64,000 nt of DNA from Coniferiporia sulphurascens (Eukaryota > Basidiomycota > Agaricomycetes > Hymenochaetales > Hymenochaetaceae): contig NBBA01000004.1 in the NCBI GenBank assembly GCA_002794785.1, forward strand, positions 806,001-870,000, read 5' to 3'. Within the stretch, counting starts at the first letter, position 1, and each line of letters starts with the position of its first letter. The notes below the pieces were generated by a model that saw only the letters and a list, made by a program, of their open reading frames with translations, was not told the origin of the DNA and did no database searches. The position numbers and the translations under genes are program-made. Of this stretch, positions 22,930-32,690 are shown piece by piece.

Positions 22930-23415
22930 AAGACACAATTGATGGGAGCCAAGTATAGCACATTGCACAGCAGAACCGATTAGGAAATAAGGAGAAGCAT
23001 CATAGGTATAGTAGTATCTGAGAATGGTTAACTTAGGTATTATACTGTATGACTTGATGGAAACTCAGGGAAGGTTCTGGTATAAGATAAAGATAGCACA
23101 GTAGGCTGTAGAATGTACTGGAATATGTAACTGACTCATAGGAAGCTAAGAATAGTAAATAGCATGTACAGGATTGTACTGGAACATTCCTATGACTTAT
23201 AAATCAAGAGTAGTATGTTGTAGTATCTACTGGAACATAGTAAATAGACTATAACATGTAGGGTATAAAAGCCCAATGTAAAATTGCAATAAAAAGCAGT
23301 TTAATTCATCTCTTGTCTCTTACCACCATCATCAGCTCTAACACTCTAGCAAGTGAAGGGTATCAAGCCTACCCTAAACTAACTAGTATTATTGTGTGAA
23401 TCTGTTATCACTTGT
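22930..23415 (+). promoter_or_regulatory. LTR-like region with TATA box and AATAAA signal
   Basis: This is A/T-rich noncoding sequence containing GGGTATAAAAGCCC at about 23,261-23,274, followed within 20 bases by AATAAAAAG. That is the usual U3/R arrangement of an LTR. It also contains degenerate short repeats (TACTGGAACAT, GTAGTATCT). I could not define both ends or a partner LTR, so the call as an old LTR is tentative. Confidence 0.35.
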
Positions 23416-23611
23416 TTCAATCCCTTACTCAGGGAGTGAATCTAACACTGTGGATATTCTTACTAAACCACTCCCTCAAGAACTTCACATTAAGTGTATT
23501 TCTCTATTGGGTATGAACTAATTGCTGTCATGCTGAGGGGGAGTGTTGGGAAAGTGCAGTGTGAAGGCGATTAGTAAACTATTAGTAATGTAGTTTCCAA
23601 TTCCGACAACA
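23416..23611 (+). mobile_element. 3' end of an older Copia element: RNase H tail, polypurine tract, LTR start
   Basis: Codons just before 23,521 read NTVDILTKPLPQELHIK and end with GMN and a TAA. This is the standard C-terminus of Copia polyproteins (DILTKPL motif). It is followed by the polypurine tract GCTGAGGGGGAG (23,532-23,543) and an LTR start TGTTGGGAAAG at 23,544. The LTR seems cut short; a possible end CGACAACA lies at 23,611. This element is different from the complete Copia at 24,904-30,174, which lies on the other strand. Confidence 0.7.
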
Positions 23612-24291
23612 CATATAGTCGATGAAAATTTTCCTTTGCACCTCAGTCCTATATTTTTATTTGGGGACTGAGGTGAGTTGATTGGGCACTCATTTATGTT
23701 TTTGTATCTGACAAGTATCTAGTATATTTCATCAGGTAGTTTTTAATAAAAGAGACCTATATTTTTATTTGGGGACTGAGTATATTTCATCACAACACAG
23801 CACAAATCACATGAGTTTTGGCTTATGCCAACATTTATGAAAACAGCAGTAAAGCACCCTTAAGTATATTTTAAAATATTTACACAGTGATATAAGTACA
23901 CTTCTGTCCAGTGATTTTAATCATTTATCAGTATCCTGGGAAAGGAGACCATGAAATAACCCTGTTTTTTATTATAATATTCTGGGGAAGTACATCTTAA
24001 GTTTGTTTCAGATAATAATGTTGAAGTTCAAGCTCGATGCCGAAATGGCATCGGAGTTTGAAATATTTTTCGTAGTTTTTTTCCCTGCTTGTATGCGCTC
24101 GGTTTCCCTCACACAATTATCTACTGGTTACAAAATATCTATGTTGGTGTATGGAAAGCATTTGCAAGTGCCACAAATAGCTGAAAACCAACAAATAATA
24201 TACCATCAATTCTTGGGAATGACTGAATAGATGATATTGCAAAATTCAGTGTAAATTTTAAGGTCTTCCAAGGCAAATGAGGCAAAGTTGC
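23612..24291. other. A/T-rich stretch without a recognisable gene; 25-bp direct repeat
   Basis: No convincing coding sequence is seen. A perfect 25-bp direct repeat (starting CCTATATTTTTATTTGGGGA) lies at 23,648-23,672 and 23,756-23,780. A second shared motif, AGTATATTTCATCA, occurs near 23,721 and 23,779. It is probably old transposon debris. The short open frame at 24,003-24,230 has no recognisable motif. Confidence 0.4.
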
Positions 24292-24850
24292 TGTTACAAT
24301 TTTCCGTTACTTTCCCTCTCTGCGCTGACTCACTTCCTCTTCATCATCATCAGTCAGCACACCTCCCCCTTTTCTCTGCCTTACTCATCCCTATTTCGCC
24401 ATACACCATAAGATGCCATGATGGCGCCTTATTACACCATCATGACATGCTTTGCTTACTGATCACCGTACTTGTATTACCAAGGCCTTCCTTGAGTTTC
24501 CATGACCTTCTATAGTCTGGTAAACATACCTAACCAAGTCGCTACAGTAGCAAACACATAGAGTAGCATATAAGCATGTAACTTCAGTAGCACAAGCCCT
24601 AAGCTTGTGCTCTTTGTTCATACAAGCCCATTATCTGCTACCACCAGTCTACTGCGTGCCTCAGGCCAGTAATAGCTTCGCCATAACCCGACTTTGCTAA
24701 AGAAGCATACCGCGTCCACATCGACGATCAGGAAGCCCCATTGACGATCATCTTCGACTTATGACATCTAGGAACCCCCGTTGCCGTACTACCAGCCCCG
24801 ATGATCAGGAAGCCCCAGCGTCGATCACCGCATAACTGTTGAGCTTAACA
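24292..24850 (+). mobile_element. Solo LTR B (559 bp) with GTTGC target duplication
   Basis: This LTR begins TGTTACAATTTTCC and ends GAGCTTAACA. It is flanked by the exact duplication GTTGC at 24,287-24,291 and 24,851-24,855. It is the same family as the LTRs at 7,359 (opposite strand) and 25,618. Features include a possible TATA box (GCATATAAG, about 24,567), a hairpin GCACAAGC/GCTTGTGC at 24,590-24,610 and two copies of GATCAGGAAGCCCC (24,726 and 24,803). No internal coding region of this family is present in the window. Confidence 0.9.
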
Positions 24851-24903
24851 GTTGCTCCTTGTGTAGTCCATTATGATTGACAAATTTAGTCTCCACTTAC
24901 CAC

Positions 24904-25169
24904 TGTACAAAGATCTCAGCCCAGGTCAAAAGGACTCTATAGTGTAGTAGTCTACCTGTACAAAGATCTAGAATACGGGTGTCAATTCACAGGCGCTTAT
25001 ACAATAAATAGAAGATGCTCACCTCAGCCTGGGTCAAAAGGACTGAGGTGTGTGGTCGCCTCGGGTGCAGCTATATGCACCCGACTGTACAGTTTATGAT
25101 GTATACTATAAAATAGGAAATAGGATCACCACGAGCTGACATATATCTTACTAATCGCATATATTCACA
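24904..25169 (-). repeat. Copia 3' LTR
   Basis: This is a 266-bp terminal repeat, 3' relative to the minus-strand element. It contains an internal duplication of TGTACAAAGATCT at its plus-strand left end (24,904 and about 24,955) and an inverted pair CACCTCAGCC.GGGTCAAAAGGACTGAGGTG. It is preceded by half of the ACCAC target duplication. Confidence 0.92.
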
Positions 25170-25235
25170 CTCCCCCTCAGCGAGTGGTATGTCTCCTGCT
25201 TGCAGACATGTGCAATGCGCATGCTCCCCCTCTCC

Positions 25236-28200
25236 CTACGCCATCCCCAAATGTGCCATGCACCGTTTGTGTGGTTCCGGATCGAGGGGTTTTGTAAATA
25301 TATTGGTGGGGTTCTCGGTCCCGGCTATGTGTTGAAAGTCGACATGGCCGGACTTGGATTCGTCGTGGATGTGGTGTGCAGCTAGGTCGATGTGTTTTGA
25401 GCGGGCATGGTACACTGGGTTCTTGACCATGGCCATCGCACTCTCGTTGTCAGTAAATAAGTTGAATGGAGCTCTTCCCAGACCTCGCCCGATCTCCTCG
25501 AAGAAGCTCTGCATCCATAGCACATGGCACATGCAGTATGAAGCGGCAATGTACTCAGCTTCTGCACTCAATAGCACTACTACAGTTTGCTTTTTCGCCT
25601 TCCAGCTTACTGCCGCCTGTTACATTTTTCTTTACTTTTCCCTTACTGTGCTGACTCACTTCCTATTTGTCATCATCAGTCAGCGCAACTCCCCATCTCT
25701 CTCCATTACTCATCCTTATTCACATTAAACTATAAGATGCCATGATGACACCATATCACATCACCATGACATGCTTTGCTTACTGATTCACCCTACTTGT
25801 ATTACCAAGACTTTCCTTGGGTTTCCATGACCTTCCATAGCCATGTAAATGACCTTACACAAGACACTACAGTAGCAAACACATAGAGTAGCATATAAGC
25901 ATGTAACGTAGATCGCACAAGCCCTAAGCTTGTGCCCTTTGTTCATACAAGCCCATTATATGCACCTCAGCGCCCTCTGTGTGCTCCACCTCATCATCTG
26001 GCCTTTCGTCATAACCCGACTCCTCTAGGAAGACACTGCATACCCTCTTGATGATCAGGAAGCCCCACCATCGATCTACTTCATTACCGGCATCTAGGAA
26101 GCCCTGCTGCCATCACCATCAGTCTCGATGATCAGGAAGCCCCGACGTCGATCACCGCATAACCATTGAGCTTAACACTGCCCCTGCAAACATAAACACA
26201 TACCCCGACATTGATTTCCTGTCGCTCAGGTCGCTCCCCCAGTCCGCATTGCAGTATCCCACTGGTGTTTCCAGGTCGTTCTTCTGGTATACCAACCCAA
26301 GTTCCCACGAACCCTTGAGGTAACACACCACCCTTTTTGCTGCGGTCCAATGTGTGTCCTTCGGCTTGGTGGTGAACTGTGATAAAACCATGTGTGCAAA
26401 CGATATGTCCGGGCGACACATTTGCGCAATCCATCCCAGTGCTCCCATTACCGAGTTGTACGGCCATGGGGGTGAATCGTACCCCTCCGATTTGTCGGCT
26501 TCAAATCGCCAGAGAGTGTCGCTGGCCATCGGGGTTGGGGCCGCATTCACGTTTTGCAGGTTGAGGAGTTCGGCAAGTTTGTTGATTGTGGCTGGAATGG
26601 ATATTTTGACTGTACCTTCGTTTGTGTCTTTCACCACTTTCATCCCTAGGATGATCATTTCCCCTCCCAGATCCTTCGTCTTGAACTCATATTCCTCCCC
26701 GATCTCCTCCTTGAACCGATGCACCTCTGCACCTGATGAGCATGTTAATGTACAATCATCTACATGTGTCGCCATCAGACACTCCCCCTCAGAGGTGTGG
26801 CGGTGGAAGACAGTCGGCGTGGACACGAGAGTCTGGAAACCGAGGGAGCGCATGGAGTCGGTAAGCTTTGAGTTCCATGCGTTCCCACCTTGCTTGAGGC
26901 CATATAGCACCTTGTTCAGGTGGCAGATGTGGTGCTCATGACCAGGGGTCAGGTGGCCATGGGGTTGCTTGACATAGACAGGGGGACCTGAGAGCGGACT
27001 ATGGAGGTAGGTGGAAGAGATGTCAATGGCTGCAAGTGTCGTGGGGTCATTGGGGCTGTCATAGGCATTGATGGCATTGACAATACAAAAGGAATCCAGG
27101 TCGCCTGAGGGGGCGAAACGGAGATGGGCGGGTATGTCACCCTGTTCATCTCCACAGGTGACCCAGTGTGCGTGGTGGGTGATAATGTCGCCATCCAGGT
27201 TAAATTTGTAGGAAAATGCCCACTTACCATGGAGCACATCCATGTCCGACTTGCGAGGTATGAGAGACCACACCTGCATTTCGTCGAGCTTACCAACCTC
27301 ATATTTCATAGCGGTAGCCCAGTCGTCTGCATTGGAAGACTTAAGAGCCTCTGCATATGAGTGTGGGGGGCGTGTGGTGCTGGCAACAAAGGCGCATGCG
27401 GCAGGCTGGCTGTCATGGGCCAGTGATGCCTGAGCGGTGTGGCGGGTTGCAGCTTCGATGTCGTTGAGGATTTTCTTCTCAGTTGGACAGGTTTCCCGAG
27501 TCAATCAATGAAGCATCGGCAGGTGAGGGGTGTCAGGACCAGTGGGGGAGGCAGCAGGAGGTGGGGACGGGGATCGTGTCGGGGGAGTAGCATCAGAAAC
27601 GAGTTCATGAGTTTCCAAATCATTGAGGGTGATGGTACACCTGGGCAGTCCCTCTTTGAAGATTATGTCATGGGACTTTTTGATCTGTCTCATCGCAGGT
27701 ATCCAAATATGATAGGCCGCATCTTCGAAGACACTGACAAAGTGTCCCTTAAGTGAGTAAGGGTCTAATTTCTGATGGTCTGCTGCAGGGATGCGAACAT
27801 ATGCCGGGCATCCCCAACATCGAAGGTGAGATGCATTCGGTTTCTGGCCGAAGAATATCTCATGCAGTGTCACTCCCTCTGGCAGGGACAAGTGTGGCAT
27901 AAGGTTCATACAATGGACCTTATACACTGCAGCTTCCGCCCACTGCTCCTTGGGGAGAGTGGCGTCTAACAACATGGAATGGACGCCATCGAAAATCATC
28001 TGACCAATGCATTCAGACTGTCCATTCATTGTGGGTGTGTGGGGTGCGGTGGTGGTATGGATGGTGCCTTTAGCCATGCAATGATCATCAAACGCACGAT
28101 TGAGGTATTCAGTCTTGTTGTCCGATTGGAGTCGCTTGATGTGTCTCCCGGTGAGTGTTTCCAGCTGCGTTTCGAGAGCAGTATACACCTTTAATGTATC

Positions 28201-29904
28201 ACTTTTGTTTTGGAGAAAACGAATCCATGTGTGACATGAGCAATCGTCCACAAAGGTGATAGCGTATCACGCCCTGCCAACAGACGGGGATTGGATGGGG
28301 CCTATAATATCGGTGTGCACAAGATCGAGTGGGTGCTGGGCCCGCTGAGAATTCCACGTGAAAGGGGTGCTGGCATGCCTGCCGAGGATGCAAGGTTCAC
28401 ATCTCCTGTGAGTGTCACCATCGCTGATATTGACCCCCATGACAGCTCCCTGCACCATCCTGTGGACAAGGTCCTCATGGCCATGTGCGATGTGCATGTG
28501 CCACGTGGCCAAGTCTGCAGTTGAAGACTTGTCCTGGGAGGTGATTGTGGCATGCTCCCACCAGACCTTCATCGCTACATGGTATAGGCTGCCTTTCTTT
28601 ATGCCAAACACAAATATCTCGGTACATCCATTCGTCATGCAGGAGAATGAGCACTTCCCATTTGAGAAGTTCGTCGTCATGCTGGAGTCATCGAGGCAGG
28701 AAATGGATAACAGGTTGGATGAAATATCTGGTGTGTGCAGCACATTTGTTAGCATTACAACTGATACACTCCCCTGGTAGGTAAACTGAACACATATGGA
28801 TCCCCTGCCTACCGCCTGGAAGGATCCACCTAGCTTGGCAGAATTTACCTCGATAGGGGTGATTGGGGAGTATATTTTGAAGTCACTGCAGTTTGTGGCC
28901 ATGTGGGAGGATGCACCCGAGTCGGCAAGCCATTCATCAGGCATATGGTCAGCGGACAGGGTGGAGGCCATTAGGGAGAATTCTCGGTGAGTCATGAATT
29001 GTAGGGCTGCCGCATTGGCGTGCTGTTCATGTGAGGTTTCTCCTCTTGGTGGGCGCCAATACGATGGGCCCTGCCCTTCTTGTCCACCTCCTTTAGCCCA
29101 ACAATGTGCTGCTGAGTGCCCTCTGCATTTGCAGTTTGTGCACTTGAATGTCAGTTGCGCCTTCAGGGCCATCTCGCTTTTGACGAGATTTTGGTTGGTA
29201 GGTCCCATGGATGCACACATTTGCTCCTCTTGCAATGAGAGGATATTGAAGACCTCATCTGAAGTCTTTACAGAGTGCATGGAACCGGCAATTGCATTCC
29301 ATTCAGACATACTCAGCAGGGATGGGATCGCAATCATCGCAAAATGGGAGTTGTCCAGTGGTAAACTGCTTCCTATGACTTGCACCTTTAGGCGTCTGAG
29401 TTCGTTGATGTGCATTTTCATTTCAGATCCCTCAATGTATTTCTTGGATGTCAATGCTGTCATTGCCATGGACTAGGCAAGTACCAAAGTGTCCTGGAAT
29501 CGCTTCTTCAACCCACTAAGCATGGCTTTGGCTGATGTCACATCAAGGTCAACCAGGGTGTTGGCAGCGATGTTTAACCCGATTTGTGTATGTGCCTTTT
29601 TGTCTTTATCAAGCCATGCTGCTAAAGAAGCATCCCCATCAGGTGGTCTTGCCTCTGTCCCTGTTGCAACATCAAGAATGTTGCAGTATTCTAGTGCAAG
29701 ACTTATTTGCATGTACCAGGGTCCGTAGTTTCGTTTTTCGATTGATAATTTTTCATCTGATGACAGCATCAAGATATTGCTCATTGGTGTCGACATTTCT
29801 GTATTGTTCAATTTCTTCATTGTGCTCGATTTATGCTGGACGGTTCGTTTTTTAGGTGGATTGCTCATTTTGCTTTTGGATGTGCTGGTTTGGTCAAGGC
29901 TCAT
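25236..29904 (-). pseudogene. Copia gag-pol polyprotein, three stops and one LTR insertion
   Basis: A single frame encodes gag, protease, integrase, reverse transcriptase and RNase H in the Copia order. Visible motifs are the zinc knuckle CTNCKCRGHSAAHC (about 29,130), protease LADSGASSHM (about 28,925), integrase HHCC residues (WHMHIAHGHEDL, CEPCILG, about 28,500-28,370), the integrase acidic positions (VHTDIIGP, QSDNKTEY, NGQSE), RT HVDD at about 26,770, and the RNase H end (LLSAEAEYIAAS, FTKPLD). In-frame stops lie at 29,473 (TAG), 28,267 (TGA) and 27,505 (TGA). The two TGA codons are most simply explained by CGA to TGA. The first ATG, at 29,904, lies within the primer-binding site. A solo LTR splits the RNase H codons at 25,618-26,177. 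Confidence 0.9.
25618..26177 (+). mobile_element. Solo LTR C (560 bp) inserted in the Copia RNase H domain
   Basis: This third copy of the TGTTACA...CTTAACA LTR family has the same orientation as LTR B. The flanking 5-mers CCGCC (25,613-25,617) and CTGCC (26,178-26,182) differ by one transition. Taking out the LTR and one 5-mer rejoins the Copia frame, giving SGYVFMFAGA followed by AVSWKAKKQT. That supports true insertion with a duplication that has since mutated. The sequence is clearly diverged from LTRs A and B. Confidence 0.88.
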
Positions 29905-29908
29905 AACC
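29891..29908 (-). promoter_or_regulatory. Copia primer-binding site
   Basis: Directly after the 5' LTR the minus strand reads GGTTATGAGCCTTGACCA. The core GGTTATGAGCC is complementary to the anticodon stem-loop of initiator tRNA-Met (GGCTCATAACC, anticodon CAT). Drosophila Copia and yeast Ty5 are known to prime from such an internal half-tRNA. The assignment here is by motif only. Confidence 0.75.
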
Positions 29909-30174
29909 TGTACAAAGATCTCAGCCCAGGTCAAAAGGACTCTATAGTGTAGTAGTCTACCTGTACAAAGATCTAGAATACGGGCATCAATTCACGGGTG
30001 CTTATACAATAAATAGAAGACGCTCACCTCAGCCCGGGTCAAAAGGACTGAGGTGCACAGTCGCCTCGGGCGCAGCTATATGCGCCCAACTTTACAGTTT
30101 ATGATGTATACTATAAAATAGGAAATAGGATCACCGTGGGCTGACATATATCTTACTAATCGCATATATTCACA
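29909..30174 (-). repeat. Copia 5' LTR
   Basis: This is the 266-bp terminal repeat at the 5' end of the minus-strand element. It matches the other LTR except for about 17 positions. The outer flank ACCAC (30,175-30,179) is the second half of the target duplication. Confidence 0.92.
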
Positions 30175-30179
30175 ACCAC

Positions 30180-30760
30180 AATGTACAAACACCCAGGAAA
30201 CATACTTATGTGTTGCTCTTCTGACCTGCATCTCGAGTAACTTGTCTTCGGTACCGTCGCTGAACAGTCCCCCACCGACTTTAAGATGCTTTGTCGTACC
30301 GCTGTAGAGCTCTTCGAGGGAGACTTTGAGCGGACAGGTTATTCCTGAGGGTTCTTGCTCTTGCGATGTCAAGCAAGCATCAAAAACCACCAAAAGACTC
30401 TTGTAATGTGGCTTTTCATCAGGAAAAACCATTAACCTATTTTTTGCTATTTTCTGCTATTTTTCACTATATAGTGCTATATAGTGAAAAATAGTAAAAA
30501 TAGTAAAAAATAGCAAAATATAGGTTAATGGTTTTTGCTGATTTCGATCGAAAACATGGTGATGATGACCTGCTCATGCCTCCGAGAAGTGCCGAAAATA
30601 TCGTCGGACATGTGCCGACACATAAACAGGTTATCGTGATCGTCTTCATCCATGCCACCCGGGCCGACAGGACCACCTGTATAGATTTCACTGCTGACGT
30701 ACCTCTGACCGTGTGTGGGGAAAGTGCACCCCCTACTTCTGTGTGAACATGATAGTGTGC
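30180..30760 (-). pseudogene. DnaJ (Hsp40, Sis1-like) fragment, truncated
   Basis: Minus-strand codons at about 30,340-30,215 read CPLKVSLEELYSGTTKHLKV and then DGTEDKLLEMQV. This matches the start of the client-binding C-terminal domain of class B DnaJ co-chaperones. Further upstream (30,615-30,545) IFSALLGGMSRSSSP resembles the end of the Gly/Phe region. Between them lies a palindromic insertion (30,424-30,536). The J-domain and the rest of the C-terminal domain are absent. The Copia element sits just past the last recognisable codons, with no DnaJ sequence on its other side. This is a dead remnant. Confidence 0.65.
30424..30536. repeat. 113-bp near-perfect palindrome, MITE-like
   Basis: The outer arms are AAAAACCATTAACCTATTTT and its near-exact reverse complement at the other end. 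The inner parts are runs of CTATTTTT units meeting at CACTATATAGTG. The whole sequence could fold into one long hairpin. It interrupts the DnaJ fragment. A target duplication is not clear. It could be a foldback MITE or a locally formed inverted repeat. Confidence 0.75.
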
Positions 30761-30988
30761 TCACGCGGTTGTTCTAGCAGTTTGCAACTTGTGCCGGGCC
30801 TGGACGAAGAACGGATCAAGGGGATGCATTTTTGTCGACTTGTACGGGGCAGATGCCTTCTCGGCTTTTCCCGGACACTCGGCCTGTCAATATGCATGAG
30901 AACTAATTTCCGAATGTAGCAAGTCAAGGATCGTTGTTCAAACATTTTTCTGCCCGCTTACCGCCACGGCTCATTAGCAGGGATAAAT
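30761..30988. other. Border between transposon region and host genes; no gene seen
   Basis: About 230 bases upstream of the TRM8-like start show no domain or repeat that I recognise. They probably contain the TRM8 promoter and 5' UTR. Confidence 0.4.
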
Positions 30989-31924
<936 letters not shown>

Positions 31925-32690
31925 ATACACATCACCTTTCCATCCTTTTTGCTAGAAGTCTTATTCCCTGTTTTTTATGATGTAGGTGTAGTCGAAATGT
32001 AAAGTCGGTGTACTTATCATGAAATATGGAAAAGGATTAGTGAGTTTTCCTTTCATGTCCATACGTGTAGTCGAAGGGGTCCACCGACCAATAATAAACA
32101 TCTCACGCCGAACCTCTTTGTACCGGAAAAATCGCTGTACCATCACAAGAAACGGGCGCAGGGAACGGACGCGATTGCCACTTACGTTGAGTTTCATAAG
32201 CCAGATAGAGCACATTGGAACAACGCCCTCGCCACCGTCTATAAAGCATATTACTGACATGTTCGCAACAGAACCGCGTGTAAGAGGAAGCCATGATGAC
32301 CGAAAGAATTAGTTCTTCAGGGACTGACAAGGAGTCAACTTGAAGATGGCTAGAAGTCCTGTGGAATGGGCGATATAACAGCGATTACCTGTCGAGCATT
32401 GAGTTACTCATGCGAACGGAGATAAAGTAATACACATGTTCGCGGCCGCACTCATTTTACCGGCTTATGAAAGATAACCGGGAGTTCTAGTCTACATCTG
32501 AACCAGAATGAACTACGGGGTGGTTGTCGCAGAGACAGTTTCCCAAACCTTGAATAACCAATGACAACGCTCGCATCAATACCATGACGGGAAGATTAAA
32601 ATGTTTTTATTGCTACTCCATTGTAGTATAGAGCAAGCTACACTATTTAAACTTACGTTCCTCCGGTCTGTGCACGCCTAGACTCGCCAG
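31925..32690. other. Convergent intergenic region, no gene seen
   Basis: These 766 bases lie between the TRM8-like and citrate synthase stop codons. They are A/T-richer than the coding parts and carry no open frame with recognisable motifs. They presumably hold both 3' UTRs. Confidence 0.5.

Larger units (their letters stand above)
24904..30174 (-). mobile_element. Complete Copia (Ty1) element with 266-bp LTRs and ACCAC target duplication
   Basis: The element is bounded by LTRs at 24,904-25,169 and 29,909-30,174, with TG...CA ends, and by the exact 5-bp duplication ACCAC at 24,899-24,903 and 30,175-30,179. Read on the minus strand it has a primer-binding site beside the 5' LTR (29,908 downward), one long gag-pol frame, and a polypurine tract GCTGAGGGGGAG (25,181-25,170) beside the 3' LTR. 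By hand count the LTRs differ at about 17 of 266 positions, nearly all transitions in CpG contexts. A solo LTR of another family (25,618-26,177) is inserted in its RNase H domain. Confidence 0.93.

Noticed and set aside
23544..23611. A complete 68-bp Copia LTR
   Set aside because: The start after the polypurine tract is convincing but the end is only a loose match, and LTRs of this length would be exceptional. Kept only as an LTR start.
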